From NCBI GenBank assembly GCA_950022655.1, contig OX465584.1:2179694-2243693 (forward strand): a DNA stretch of 64,000 nucleotides, in the 5' to 3' direction. The notes beneath the pieces are model-generated. The model was given only the letters and a program-made list of their open reading frames with translations, ran no database searches and had not been told where the DNA came from. The position numbers and the translations under genes were made by a program. The DNA is from Alentia gelatinosa. Its lineage: Eukaryota > Annelida > Polychaeta > Phyllodocida > Polynoidae. This document shows, piece after piece, positions 24,851 to 36,219 of this stretch. Position 1 is the first letter of the stretch; the number at the start of each line of letters is the position of its first letter.

Positions 24851-25735
24851 ACTATATAGTCAGTGTATTTAAGATGGGCCTTGAAAGACTTTCAAGAGCA
24901 TTCACACCCTACCATGAGTAGGTCAGTGTTGAAGGTTAGTGAGTCTGACAAGAAAAACTGTGAAATTATATGCTTCTTTGTAAATCCAAAGGACAGAAAG
25001 CTCAGGATTATTGTAAAAAGAAGACACATACAAATCATGATGACCATGAGAAAAATAGTGTTTTATATGTTGAAAGCTTTGTATTTAATGTCAGGACTGA
25101 TGTCGTGTTAACTAGTGATACTGGTAGTGGTAACATCTAAACAATCATAGATTGTGGAGAGACAAATATTTTTACAGGCAAAGCAAACCTCACTTTCATG
25201 GACACATCATTTGGCCCGCTGAAGCACATCATAGAACTGGCTGATTGTTCTAGGGTCATCCAGGAGAGAGGACAAGCCTCTATCGACATCAGTGATGTGA
25301 ACAGCGCTGTACACCGAGTGTGTCTGGATGACGCACTGTATATTCCTTCTTACCCCAAAGACATACTTTCTGTTCAAGTTTTTTTTGTTTGTTTTTTTGG
25401 TTTGATTTTACGTCCAGTCAACCATTGTAGGTCCTTTCCAGACTTTCTCAAGGTTCCTTTACAGCACTAGGGTGGTGATCGAATCTATGTGATGAAGTCA
25501 GATAGACATCCCACCCCAACACATTTACCGAGGTGAGAGTTCTTTTACTTCCCACACCACATAGACATGGTATGAGAAGGATGGCCTTTCTGTTCAAGTG
25601 TCCACAACTAAAGGAGTTATGTTGAATTTTTCAAAGGGCTCTCCCGAGGTTATTGAGAATGATGATACTACTTCCACAATCCAGAGGGAGGAATGTCTTT
25701 ACTATTCATATACGATGAAGAACTGATGAATGATC
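24851..25735 (+). pseudogene. Ty1/copia gag-protease fragment
   Basis: A degenerate zinc-knuckle-like stretch (KSKGQKAQDYCKKK, about 24985-25025) is followed by TIIDCGETNIF (25141-25173). This last motif is at the position of the copia aspartic protease DSG-T motif, here with C for S and E for the small residue. Next come LADCSRVIQERGQASI and ALYIPSYPKDILSVQ, the classic copia run after the protease. The frame is broken by a SINE and resumes as VSTTKGVMLNFSKGSPEV to about 25725. Integrase, RT and LTRs are not found, because the LINE at 25736 takes over. Copia elements are uncommon in animals, so this is notable. Confidence 0.75.
25380..25585 (-). mobile_element. SINE with 14-bp target duplication
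   Basis: The direct repeat CTTTCTGTTCAAGT flanks the insert at 25366-25379 and 25586-25599. The insert begins with a T-rich tract, so the SINE runs on the minus strand and ends in a poly(A)-like tail after GACGTAAAATCAAAC. On the minus strand GATTCGATCACC resembles a pol III B box, suggesting a tRNA-derived head. The tail sequence resembles that of some mollusc SINEs as I recall them, which is weak taxonomic evidence. The copia reading frame is continuous if the insert and one duplicate are ignored. Confidence 0.85.
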
Positions 25736-27616
25736 AGCAGAAACGTGGCATAACAATTTTTTTACCTGGACACTCTAACACACAAACAATTATATCTTTA
25801 ATTAATGATACCTTGCATAATTTAGATAACAAAAAAATGTTTTATTATTATTTATAGATTTAAAAAAGCATTCGATAGTGTAAATCATAGAATTTTATTA
25901 CAGAAATCATATGGAATCAGTGACAATCTTGTTAAAATAGTAGAAAGTTATCTGTCCAACAGAACACAGACTACCAAATTTGATGGAAAGATTTCAAAAG
26001 AAGTTAATGTAAAAACAGGAGTTCCCCAAGGATCGGTCCTTGGACCTTTGTTATTTATTGTCTTCAGAAACGATATCTTGAATAATTGAACTTTTATGAA
26101 AGGATCACTTTACACATACGATTTAGTGCTCATTGCCAGCAGAGATACCAAGGATGGTATTATCTGTAGAATGAAGCAGGACCTAATCAAATTTCAAAGG
26201 TGGCCTGGAAGAAATAGAATATTAGTGAACTATGCAAAAACTAAAGTTATGTGGCTAGGAAATAAAAGGAATTTAGTGGCCAAATGTCTATGGGGTGTCA
26301 GGTACAGCCGAAGCTCCTTCCAAGCACCACCACGGTCTTGGTCCAGAATGCCATGCCGATGCTGGTCCCACCCGCAAACCCACAGCTGTGTTTTACCACA
26401 GCCACCCAGCACTGTGGCTCTGCCCTCAAGGATCACAGGGAGAGCCCCGAAGGCGTCAAATCCCTGATCTCATCTCGGGACCCCAGAACTCTATTCAGAA
26501 AGGAGACCCGACAGTCAACTTCCTCCACCAGGGCTCTCTGACTCCAGCACCAGGGGACCCAAAGGTCAAACCTAGTCCAGAAGAGATAGAGCCCTATAGA
26601 GGGATTGTACATAGTCCCTTCACACCCCAGTGTGTTCAGCTAAGCTTCAACAGGCTTCTTATATACACCCACTGTCTTCACTGAGCATGTGCAGAACCCT
26701 GCTGGGTCCCGACTGGTGGTTCTATGTAAATCTGGTACCCAGCTGACCAGTCGGCCCCGCTAGTGCCTTCATTACTCTATAGAATCAGCCCTCTCTTATG
26801 GGTACCTGCCTGGTGGCCAGATATCCCAGTTAGACCGGTTCCAACATGATGTCAGAAATAGCAAGCGGCTTGTGGCCTCACAGGTGGATGGTAAGAGGTC
26901 CCTACAGACCCGCCTCGTTGCACCCGCCGCACGCGCCGGCTAAACATAGGAAGGCTTAGTAGACTGACCACTGGTCCCTTACAGGAATATAGATAGGACA
27001 AAATCTCAAGGACTCAATAAAATTGTGGCGGTTAAGAGTTACAGGTATCTTGGGATTGTATTAGATTATAAGTTGAACTTCAATTTGCAAATCAACAAGA
27101 TATGTGCAGACTTTAGAAAAAAAACTTTTTAAACTAAAGAAAATACGGTTTTACCTAAACGAGGAAAGTAGTTTGAAACTAGTAAAGCATATGATGTCAC
27201 TAACTGTAGAATATGCCTCGATTATATACTATTGTACATCACAGAAAAATAGGGACACTGTTCACAAATGAGTTGATAAAGCTTTACGTATAGTATGTAA
27301 AATGAATAAAATACATTTAATTAGTATCGCCGACCTTCATGCAAGATGTATGATGATAACTATTAAGACTAGACGGAGATTACAACGATTGCAGATGATA
27401 CACTGGTGGACGAAAAATAAAGGAAACCCATTTGAGGTAGAAGACCGAGGATTAAGGAGGAATTGTAAGATCAAGATGAGGGTTAAACGAGCAAATCCTC
27501 AGAACCTCTTGTACTCCCAATTGTATGTTGGTAAACAACTTTGGGATAGGTTAGAACGAGAAGTCCAGTATTATCTTGATGATCTAGGCTTTAAAGATAG
27601 TGTAAAACCTTGGTGA
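25736..27616 (+). pseudogene. LINE RT relic, split by an insertion
   Basis: RT blocks in order are LIDLKKAFDSVNHRILL (about 25853-25905), KTGVPQGSVLGPLLF (about 26011) and a damaged catalytic region TYDLVLIA (A of YADD replaced). The thumb-like YAKTKVMWLGNKRN follows. After a 0.7-kb insertion the next block resumes with VAVKSYRYLGIVLDYKLNF (about 27027), then TVEYASIIYY and a C-terminal frame 27302-27616. The endonuclease is absent, so the copy is 5'-truncated or broken at the copia junction. Stops and frameshifts are frequent. The C-terminal pattern differs from the 20-23 kb copy, so it is probably another lineage. Confidence 0.82.
26275..26997. other. Unidentified insertion within the LINE
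   Basis: About 720 bp with clearly higher GC than the LINE around it. It separates consecutive RT blocks (NKRN and VAVKSYRYLG). AGGAATTTA and AGGAATATA lie near the two junctions and may be an imperfect target duplication. A frame of 129 codons (26295-26684) has no recognised domain, and overlapping frames exist on both strands, so no coding call is made. Confidence 0.5.
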
Positions 27617-30074
27617 TTGACGTTGGTTGATTAACTGGTCACCTGACGAATCACGTTGACCGTACTTATACTCATGCTTATAAATTTCTGCCGGTACTAG
27701 TTTTAAAACTGATCATAAGATCATACAAATTTTGGAGATCTTGATAAGATAAGCTGCCCATGTCTGTATGTTACTGTAGGTCCTGTCTGTCTGTTCCGGC
27801 GTATACTGGAGGGCGGCCTGATGCGGGTGAACTCTACTGTCGTGATACATGTTGACGAATGAAAAGAAAATGTACGTATGTACCGATTGTTTCACGTTCT
27901 TTGTAATCCTACAGCGGAAGATCTAACCTAGGTTAGAACTGTTAGCGTAATGAATGAATAATTACAAATGTTAATGGGGCAGAAATACCAGGGGTGAGAT
28001 GAACTCTTAGTTATGACTGGTGTTTGTCGTTTGTCTCCGGCACGAGGCAGCGCGACCCACTTCCCCGAGAGCAGCTCTCACTGTTTACCGAGCGAGCTGC
28101 AGTTTTATGGAGGAAGGTGTATTGTGCAGTCAAACAAAAACGGAGTTTGCACCCGACTGAAGTGTTTCCCGTTTTTACGGCATCGGTGATGACCGGCGGG
28201 GATGACGAGGCACGCTTTTACAGCATGATGAGGCGCCAACTGTGCTCTGCTCGCTAGCTCTGTATGCCGCTCACATTGTCAAAACATCCCCTTGAGAACA
28301 TACAAATGTGCTTTACCCTATCAGCCCCAATTTTCTTTTTTTTCATCATTCAAATCCTCGTTAGCAGGACGGTCTGCCATGTGGCAGTCTTACATATAGA
28401 CGATAGAGCAGACATCACAGACTACTTTACATAAGACAGTAGACATGACGAGACATGAGACGTCTCAACCAGAAGCAGACACGTGCATTCATCCAGTCCT
28501 ATCCACTGACTCATCGTCAAGCTGAAGGTTGTAACCACTCATTTACTAGCTTCATCTTTGGGGCTCAGTGGTTGTAAATTCTGATTGAATCTTTTCCAAA
28601 ATTGTAGAATGAGCCTTTCTTGAACTGTGTTTGGCCATCTTTATATACATTTTTATTATAGCTCATTTGTAATTAAGTTGTCATGGTCTTGTACCCACTA
28701 GTGTATCAGTATGGCCGAACACTCTAAGGTTACACCACACTACAGGGGATGGGATTACTTACGTTTACTATCCAAGGCTGACCTTTACCACCCGAGCCTG
28801 ACGTTTACTACCTAAAGTTGATGTTTAAACCAATCAGATCGTTTCTTACGAAATTCATATGAAAAGCGCAGTGGGGAGAAAACATGGTGCCAAGGTACTC
28901 GATAAGGTTGGATCTGGCTTCAGGTTTGATGGCGGGTAAGCAAATAACACTATTTATCGTTATTAAACCACATTTGAAGGTATATAGGAAAAGGGAAACC
29001 AAATTTCCGGAGAGAGAAAGTCTAAGTTACTCGGTAAGGCTTGGGCCTTGGGCAGTATGTTTTCCGTGTCTTACCAAGTGACTTTCTTTCACCGGAAAAT
29101 AGTTTCCCTCTAACCTGCCATTTTTGTAATATTCACACATCTTGTTTTACTGATATGTGCAGTTCTTACACGTGTATGTTTTGTGGGTTGGTTATTCTGT
29201 GTACTTTCCGTAGGCTATGATGAACATAAATTTGTAATTCCTTCCAGAATTCTTCACTCTTATAAAATGATAAACAGTCTGCCTATTCTGACACCAGAAT
29301 GATCATTCGTTGTGCGATTTTCGACTGATATTTACTGAGCGTACTGGCCGCAGCTTTCTTAGTTTATAGAGGGGATTGCGGCGTTTCACCTACCAACAAA
29401 ACCCCGCCGATAATTTTCATGCTGTAAAAGGTAAGTCGGTGGTTCTCCTTGTGGTGGCGGTGGCACATGATCTGTGACCTGCACTGCCCGCATGTGTTTC
29501 TATTTGCCATTTCAAAGTAAACCGATGATGACTTTCCGATGTAAACTGCAGACCACCATCTGTTGATTCAACCCGGTTTGGTTTTGTTAGTAGGCTACAC
29601 AGTCAGTTGGCGATGCCATATTGCGTAATTGCATATTTCTGTTTCCACCTGAGGATTATTGCGCGGCACCTATCACCTGACCTGGTGGGGTGCAGAGGCC
29701 GCGCTCGGGGTTCATAATGGGCAGGGGCTCAGTGGACGCCAAGCCCGACACAGGGGGCAGGTAATGGTATCATATTCCAGACTCTCAGGTGAAATAGAGA
29801 ATCATGGGAAAGATCATGTTTCATCATGTGATGGAGCGACTTAATTATAATGATACGATTGACAAATGAAGCCTCCTTCCCAAACATAAACACTTGGCTC
29901 GACGACCGATACCCTGCGTGTACGCTAGACGATTAGAGGCGGCGGTTCCTGAATTTTGCACCACCTTTCAGCTGTCAATGTCTAGATATCGGTACATATA
30001 TACAAATAATACAAACGCTTGTGGAAATTCTTGGGTTGATGACTATTGCAGCCGATATTACGTCATCGAACTTC
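27617..30074. other. No gene recognised
   Basis: Unique-looking sequence. A frame at 28024-28257 and others at 29659-29844 and 29894-30118 have no recognised similarity. No promoter, splice pair or repeat can be supported. Confidence 0.35.
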
Positions 30075-31650
30075 ACCTGACGACTATAGGCAAAACTATC
30101 TACAGTCGTCATGGTTAACTTGTCTCGTGTAAACGCCGAGTTAGAGCACCACCTGACGACTATAGGCTAGACGATCTACAGTCGTCATGGTCTAGTTGTC
30201 TCGTGTAAACGCCGAGTTAGGGCACCACCTGACGACTATAGGCTAGACGATCTACAGTCGTCATGGTTTAGTTATCTAGTGTAAACGCCGAGTTAGGACA
30301 CCACCTGACGACTATAGGCAAGACGATCTACAGTCGTCATGGTTAACTTGTCTCGTGTAAACGCCGAGTTAGGGCACCACCTGACGACTATAGGCTAGAC
30401 GATCTACAGTCGTCATGGTGAACTTGTCTCGTGTAAACGCCGAGTTAGGACACCACCTGACGACTATAGGCAAGACGATCTACAGTCGTCATGGTTTAGT
30501 TATCTAGTGTAAACGCCGAGTTAGGCAACACCTGACGACTATAGGCTAGACGATCTACAGTCGTCATGGTTTAGTTATCTAGTGTAAATGCCGGGTTAGA
30601 ACACCACCTGAAGACTATAAGCAAAACTATCAACAGTCTTCATGGTTTAGTTGTCTGGTGTAAACGCTGAGTTAGAGCACCACCTGACGACTATAGGCAA
30701 GACAATCTACAGTTTTCATGGTTAACTTGCCTGGTGTAAATGCCAAGTTAGAGCACCATCTGACGACTATAGGCTAGACGATCTACAGTCGTCATGGTTT
30801 AGTTGTCTCGTGTAAACACCGGGTTAGAGCACCACCTGACGACTATAGGCTAGACGTTCTGCAGTCATCATGATTAATCGTCTAGTGTAAACGCTGAGTT
30901 AGAACACCACCTGACGACTATAGGCTAGACGTTCTGCAGTCATCATGATTAATCGTCTAGTGTAAACGCTGGGTTAGAACACCACCTGACGACTATAGGC
31001 TAGACGTTCTGCAGTCATCATGATTAATCGTCTAGTGTAAACGCTGGGTTAGAACACCACCTGACGACTATAGGCTAGACGTTCTGCAGTCATCATGATT
31101 AATCGTCTAGTGTAAACGCTAAGTTAGAACACCACCTGACGACTATAGGCTAGACGTTCTGCAGTCATCATGATTAATCGTCTAGTGTAAACGCTGGGTT
31201 AGAACACCACCTGACGACTATAGGCTAGACGTTCTGCAGTCATCATGATTAATCGTCTAGTGTAAACGCTGGGTTAGAACACCACCTGACGACTATAGGC
31301 TAGACGTTCTGCAGTCATCATGATTAATCGTCTAGTGTAAACGCTGGGTTAGAACACCACCTGACGACTATAGGCTAGACGTTCTGCAGTCATCATGATT
31401 AATCGTCTAGTGTAAACGCCGGGTTAGAACACCACCTGACGACTATAGGCTAGACGTTCTGCAGTCATCATGAATAATCGTCTAGTGTAAACGCCGGGTT
31501 AGAACACCACCTGACGACTATAGGCTAGACGTTCTGCAGTCATCATGATTAATCGTCTAGTGTAAACGCTGGGTTAGAACACCACCTGACGACTATAGGC
31601 TAGACGTTCTGCCGTCATCATGATTAATCGTCCGGTGTAAACGCCGGGGT
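30075..31650. repeat. 76/75-bp satellite with a hairpin in each early unit
   Basis: About 21 units anchored by CTGACGACTATAGGC. The period is 76 bp in the first part (30076, 30152, 30228) and 75 bp in the second (30911, 30986). Early units pair GACGACTATAG with CTACAGTCGTC around a 10-base loop. From about 30840 units instead read TCTGCAGTCATCATGATTA, which weakens the hairpin but is almost invariant between copies. The first half is more diverged than the second. Confidence 0.92.
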
Positions 31651-32028
31651 AGTGTGCAGCAGGCACGAGGCATGACGGGGAAACTGACTGGGTGTTAAAT
31701 CATTGCTACATACCGGCAAAGCTTGTCCTGGCGCTGTTTTCCCTTCATCATACACTTTAAAATGTTTCGATTCAGAAGGACCCGCCGAGGTCAGGATGGC
31801 TCACTCTACGTCTCTGGAAATGTAAAATAGATGTGGGATGATACTTGTGTGTCGTGAATTCTTCAGTCACAAGGCTAACCCCTACGATAGAGAAATGAAC
31901 CCTAAACAGTTCTCCTTCTATTAGCATGCTTATATCTAAAAAGCAGCACAAAATGGAATATTCAACCTAACAATCACGTTTCCAATATACACCTTTGCGG
32001 ACTAGAAACTCAATTCTCATGGATACGT
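31651..32028. other. No gene recognised
   Basis: Short unique-looking spacer between the satellite and the family A element. Confidence 0.4.
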
Positions 32029-33251
32029 CACTGCACGAAACTAACCACTTTCCATATATATCTGAACGGCGTATATATAGGTATGCTTTTGCGTATACAA
32101 GGACGTCCTATTCCCCGTGTGTATACGCCTCATCTGTAGGTGGCTGATTCATATATACGCCTGATTCATATATACGCCTGATTCATATATACGCCTGATT
32201 CTGTTGTATTTACACCACTATCCAGTAGTTCCTATCTCTGCCACTTGGGGACACTACTCGTAATCTTCTATCACTAATTTATTTCATAAAAACCTTTATA
32301 AAACCTGATAAGGTATCAACTGATTAGATACAAATAACAAACCCAGCATTCTTTTGTTTTTTTAAAACATTTTTTAAATAGATATTACTCTTCTGTAGTG
32401 TTTTGGGTATTCCCCTATATAAGCCTTTAAGAAGTTTTGATAAGAGACATTGGGTCGGGCTCGTGCTCGGGGTCGGCGGTGAGGGTGGCGGTGAGGGTGG
32501 CGGTGAGGGTGGCGGTGAGGGTGGCGGTGAGGGTGGCGGTGAGGGTGGCGGTGAGGGTGGCGGTGAGGGTGGCGGTGAGGGTGGCGGTGAGGGTGGCGGT
32601 GAGGGTGGCGGTGAGGGTGGCGGTGAGGGTGGCGGTGAGGGTGGCGGTGAGGGTGGCGGTGAGGGTGGCGGTGAGGGTGGCGGTGAGGGTGGCGGTGAGG
32701 GTGGCGGTGAGGGTGGCGGTGAGGGTGGCGGTGAGGGTGGCGGTGAGGGTGGCGGTGAGGGTGGCGGTGAGGGTGGCGGTGAGGGTGGCGGTGAGGGTGG
32801 CGGTGAGGGTGGCGGTGAGGGTGGCGGTGAGGGTGGCGGTGAGGGTGGCGGTGAGGGTGGCTGTGAGGGTGGCGGTGAGGGTGGCGGTGAGGGTGGCTCT
32901 GGCACAAAGAGCACCCGCCGACCCATGGGGGAGGATGGGGGGGGGGGGAAACAAGCCTTCACTGAGAGTGGAGGGATACCCCCATACCGACTCCTACCAC
33001 TCACACCACCAGGGGTAGGTCTTTTTAGTTTTCTATTTAATGTTTCCTCTGTCTTTTTAATGTTTCCTCTCGTATGCGCCAGGTGTGAAATACAGCCAAG
33101 TCGCGTCCGTATCTAAAAGGAAACAGTTTTGTATACGCCTCATACGCTGGTGTGAAATATAGACGTATACATATGAAAAAAGTCAATATACGGCCGATAC
33201 GTGCGCTGCCGAGATGGGGTATTTCTGGTTACTGGTTACTTTCTTGCAGTG
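32029..33251. mobile_element. Family A TIR element, copy 2 (complete)
   Basis: The left end CACTGCACGAAACTAACCA and right end TGGTTACTTTCTTGCAGTG are imperfect inverted repeats. CGT flanks both sides (32026-32028 and 33252-33254) as a 3-bp target duplication. Subterminal regions carry repeated TATACGCC/GGCGTATA motifs. Three tandem copies of TGATTCATATATACGCC begin near 32148. The interior holds a 12-bp minisatellite and no transposase, so the element is non-autonomous. Copies lie at 34.3 and 60.4 kb, with a fragment at 10.3 kb. Confidence 0.85.
32473..32897. repeat. 12-bp G-rich minisatellite inside family A copy 2
   Basis: About 35 nearly identical units of GGTGGCGGTGAG, with a change such as GGCTGTGAG near 32860. 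Because 12 is divisible by three and no unit contains a stop, frames stay open in most phases on both strands. These give apparent proteins of up to about 237 residues that are artefacts. Runs of GG every few bases would favour G-quadruplexes on this strand. Confidence 0.95.
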
Positions 33252-34008
33252 CGTCGGCCGAGCTGAAAAGGAGATGAAGAATCTCTTTAGAGGTTGGGGC
33301 TAAACGCGGCGTTTGACTCACTGAGTTACTCCTATCGCGAGCCTAGGAAGTCGAGGAAATATGTCCTCGGGCCTCCAGGCGTCGCCGCAATAAGGCTGGG
33401 GCTGGGCCAATTTGAGAGTACGCTAATAAGCCAGCTAACAACCAGCCAAGACAAGTAGAGAAGGAGGAAAGAAAATAATGATGGTCTTATGTCAATGGTT
33501 ACGGGCTGCGGATATCAGTCGATCTAACAGGAGCAAGGTTGTGTCGAGAGAGCGGCGCCGGCCGCTGCGTCTCAGTCAGCACGACCTGGCCGTCCACGTG
33601 TGCGGGCAGCGGCAACGCGCTCAGAGCGCTCCGTTTTCAGCGCCATTGTATTTATGTGACATCTTCTCCATGTTTGCTGCCTTCCTTCTGTTTTAAGTTA
33701 CATCGGTCTATAAAGATACTTCTTTTTTCATGGTGTTTCTTGCTTTCAATGTGAATACAGTGTTCTTCCGTGCAAGACGTTAGTTATACAAAACATGTGT
33801 ACAAAGATAAGGCGCTTTTTCAGAAGATGAAACCTTCATAAAAGGTTCCATATTACGACAAGATGGCTTTAGGTATATTGACAACAGAGCGAAGTCCCTG
33901 ATGGCTGTATGTATATGACGAGCCGTAGGGCGAGTTACTATATACCCATGAGTTATCATATACCCATGACATATATGCTGCTATTATATACCCATGACAT
34001 ATATACTG
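33252..34008. other. No gene recognised
   Basis: Unique-looking sequence. A frame at 33478-33696 has no recognised similarity. Near the right edge ATATACCCATGA occurs several times. Confidence 0.4.
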
Positions 34009-34254
34009 TTATCCTATCCCTAATAAAAAACGCCATAGGTTTAACATTGACTCAGTGTATTTGACTGAGCGTTGAAAAAAGTGTTCTTTATGCACCGAGG
34101 TGAATTAAAAAAAACGGACCAATCAGGGACAAGATAACAAAAGTAGATCCGGCAGCATTGATAAATGTGGCCATCCTCCGATGAGTGTTAACATGCTACA
34201 AACATAGATAATTACAAAATTTTCTCTGTATATTAGTGAGGTGGGGTAGGATAA
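34009..34254 (-). mobile_element. MITE, family E, reverse copy
   Basis: Ends TTATCCTATCCC and GGGGTAGGATAA form inverted repeats. The first bases inside the left end (TAATAAAAAACGCCATAGG) match the reverse complement of the right end of the copies at 38.4 and 42.6 kb. Non-coding, 246 bp. Confidence 0.8.
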
Positions 34255-34764
34255 ATGTGAAACCGAACCGGAGGGCCCTCAAACGGCCATCCTTACGGAC
34301 GCAGTGATCACGTTTCCTCTTAGTCCATGATACTCTTCCAGCATCTCCCACAGTAAGCGAAACTAACCACTTTATATATGTATATATGCGTATACAAGAT
34401 CGTTCTATTCCCCGTGTGTATACGCCTTATCTATTGGCGTATATACGTGTCCATGGTGCGGTCATATATACATCATATATACGCCTGATTCTATTGTATT
34501 TACACCACTATCCAATAGTTCCGATCTCTGCCACTTAGGGACACTACTGGTAGCATATTTCATCTTCCATTAACCATCCCAGTCTGTATTATGTAAAAAA
34601 TGCAATCTTATATCACCAATTTATTTTATAAAACCTGATTGAGTATAAATAGATTTTACTTTAAAACACCATTTCTATGTGTGGTCAGTCTAGGTCCAGT
34701 ATATGATGGCCCTGTTCAAGCTTATAGTTGACTCCTAAAATAGGGGGGATGGTGGTGAACCGCT

Positions 34765-35105
34765 GCAGAGACAACCTGAACCAGTCAATACGATATGGGA
34801 TATAGAGTGAGAACTGGTGCAGAGACAACCTGAACCAGTCAATACAATATGGGATGTAGAGTGAGAACTGGTGCAGAGACAACCCAAACCGGTCAATACA
34901 ATATGGGATGTAGAGTGAGAACTGGTGCAGAGACAACCTGAACCGGTCAATACGATATGGGATGTAGAGTGAGAACTGGTGCAGAGACAACCTGAACCGG
35001 TCAATACCATATGGGATGTAGAGTGACAACTGGTGCAGAGACAACCCGAACCGGTCAATAAGATATGGGATGTAGAGTGACAACTGGTGCAGAGACAACC
35101 TGAAA
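34765..35105. repeat. 54-bp minisatellite inside family A copy 3
   Basis: A little over six units. The landmark ACAACC recurs at 34771, 34825 and 34879. Units differ by one or two bases each (CAATACGATATGG, CAATACAATATGG, CAATACCATATGG). The open minus-strand frame of 137 codons only reflects a period divisible by three. Confidence 0.9.
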
Positions 35106-35242
35106 CGCTTTTATCTGAAACCAGTCTATATTGTATTTATTATCTTCCTTTTCTGCACAAGTGACATGTCGATATCAGTTTAATTATGCACTATTTTTCC
35201 ATACGCACTATTTTTCCGTATGCGCCACCCAGAGCATACAAC

Positions 35243-35966
35243 ATATCCGTGTGCGCCGGGTATGTCCATACACGCTGCCTGTGTGTTTCCTATGGACACT
35301 TTGTATTAGGTGGATATATCTGTATGCGCCGGGTATGTCCATACACGCTGCCTGTGTGTTTCCTATGGACACTTTGTATTAGGTGGATATATCTGTATGC
35401 TCCGGGTATGGCGATACACACTCCCTATGTGTTTTCTATGGACACTTTGTATTAGGTGGATATATCTGTATGCGCCGGGTATGTCCATACACGCTGCCTG
35501 TGTGTTTCCTATGGACACTTTGTATTAGGTGGATATATCTGTATGCGCCGTGTATGTCCATACACGCTGCCTGTGTGTTTCCTATGGACACTTTGTATTA
35601 GGTGGATATATCTGTATGCGCCGGGTATGTCCATACACGCTGCCTGTGTGTTTCCTATGGACACTTTGTATTAGGTGGATATATCTGTATGCGCCGTGTA
35701 TGTCCATACACGCTGCCTGTGTGTTTCCTATGGACACTTTGTATTAGGTGGATATATCTGTATGCGCCGGGTATGTCCATACACGCTGCCTGTGTGTTTC
35801 CTATGGACACTTTGTATTAGGTGGATATATCTGTATGCGCCGTGTATGTCCATACACGCTGCCTGTGTGTTTCCTATGGACACTTTGTATTAGGTGGATA
35901 TATCTGTATGCGCCGGGTATGTCCATACACGCTGCCTGTGTGTTTCCTATGGACACTTTGTATTAG
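35243..35966. repeat. 73-bp minisatellite with alternating units
   Basis: Ten units with the landmark GGATATATCTGTATGCGCC. The base after GCGCCG alternates G, T, G, T, G, T, G in the last seven units, so the repeating unit there is a 146-bp dimer. The third unit (35396) is an outlier. Its motifs GTTTCCT and GTATGCGCC recall the right subterminal part of family A, from which the array may derive. Confidence 0.93.
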
Positions 35967-36219
35967 GAGGAGGATAAAGTTATAGAGCAGCTCTCTGCCC
36001 CAGGGCCTGGGAGAGACTGATCCTGACAATGACCAGGATAGTAGCTCTATTATGGATGGAGTCACCAACAGGTTCAGGATAGCCAACAGAGACACTGGTA
36101 CAGCAGGGGCAGAGCAGGATAACCACAGGTCGGCCCTTTCTGCCGACAATGGGGATTGGGTACAGAACCAGATACATGTGGAAGAAATGTAGAATAGCAG
36201 ATATGTCATCACAGCTGAA
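35967..36219. other. Probable 5' remainder of the RT relic that follows
   Basis: Starts immediately after the 73-bp array. No domain is readable here, but the frame leads into the RT relic downstream, so it may be the decayed upstream part. Confidence 0.3.

Larger units (their letters stand above)
34349..35966. mobile_element. Family A TIR element, copy 3 (right end lost)
   Basis: Begins with a degraded CAC....CGAAACTAACCAC end and follows the other A copies through CCCCGTGTGTATACGCC, CATATATACGCCTGATTC and the block around TTTACACCACTATCC. It then differs by carrying two private minisatellites (54 and 73 bp). No right terminal CTTGCAGTG is found. The 73-bp array ends at 35966, directly before sequence unrelated to family A. 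Confidence 0.75.

Noticed and set aside
30075..31650. CRISPR-like array
   Set aside because: Units are 75-76 bp with no unique spacers; every part of the unit is repeated. The genome is also clearly eukaryotic.
32324..33116. Several frames of 175-237 codons (proline/serine-, glycine/glutamate-, valine/alanine-, histidine/arginine-rich)
   Set aside because: All are translations of the 12-bp repeat GGTGGCGGTGAG in different phases and strands.
35186..35966. Series of 72-codon frames
   Set aside because: Each spans three units of the 73-bp repeat and recurs at exactly 73-bp steps.
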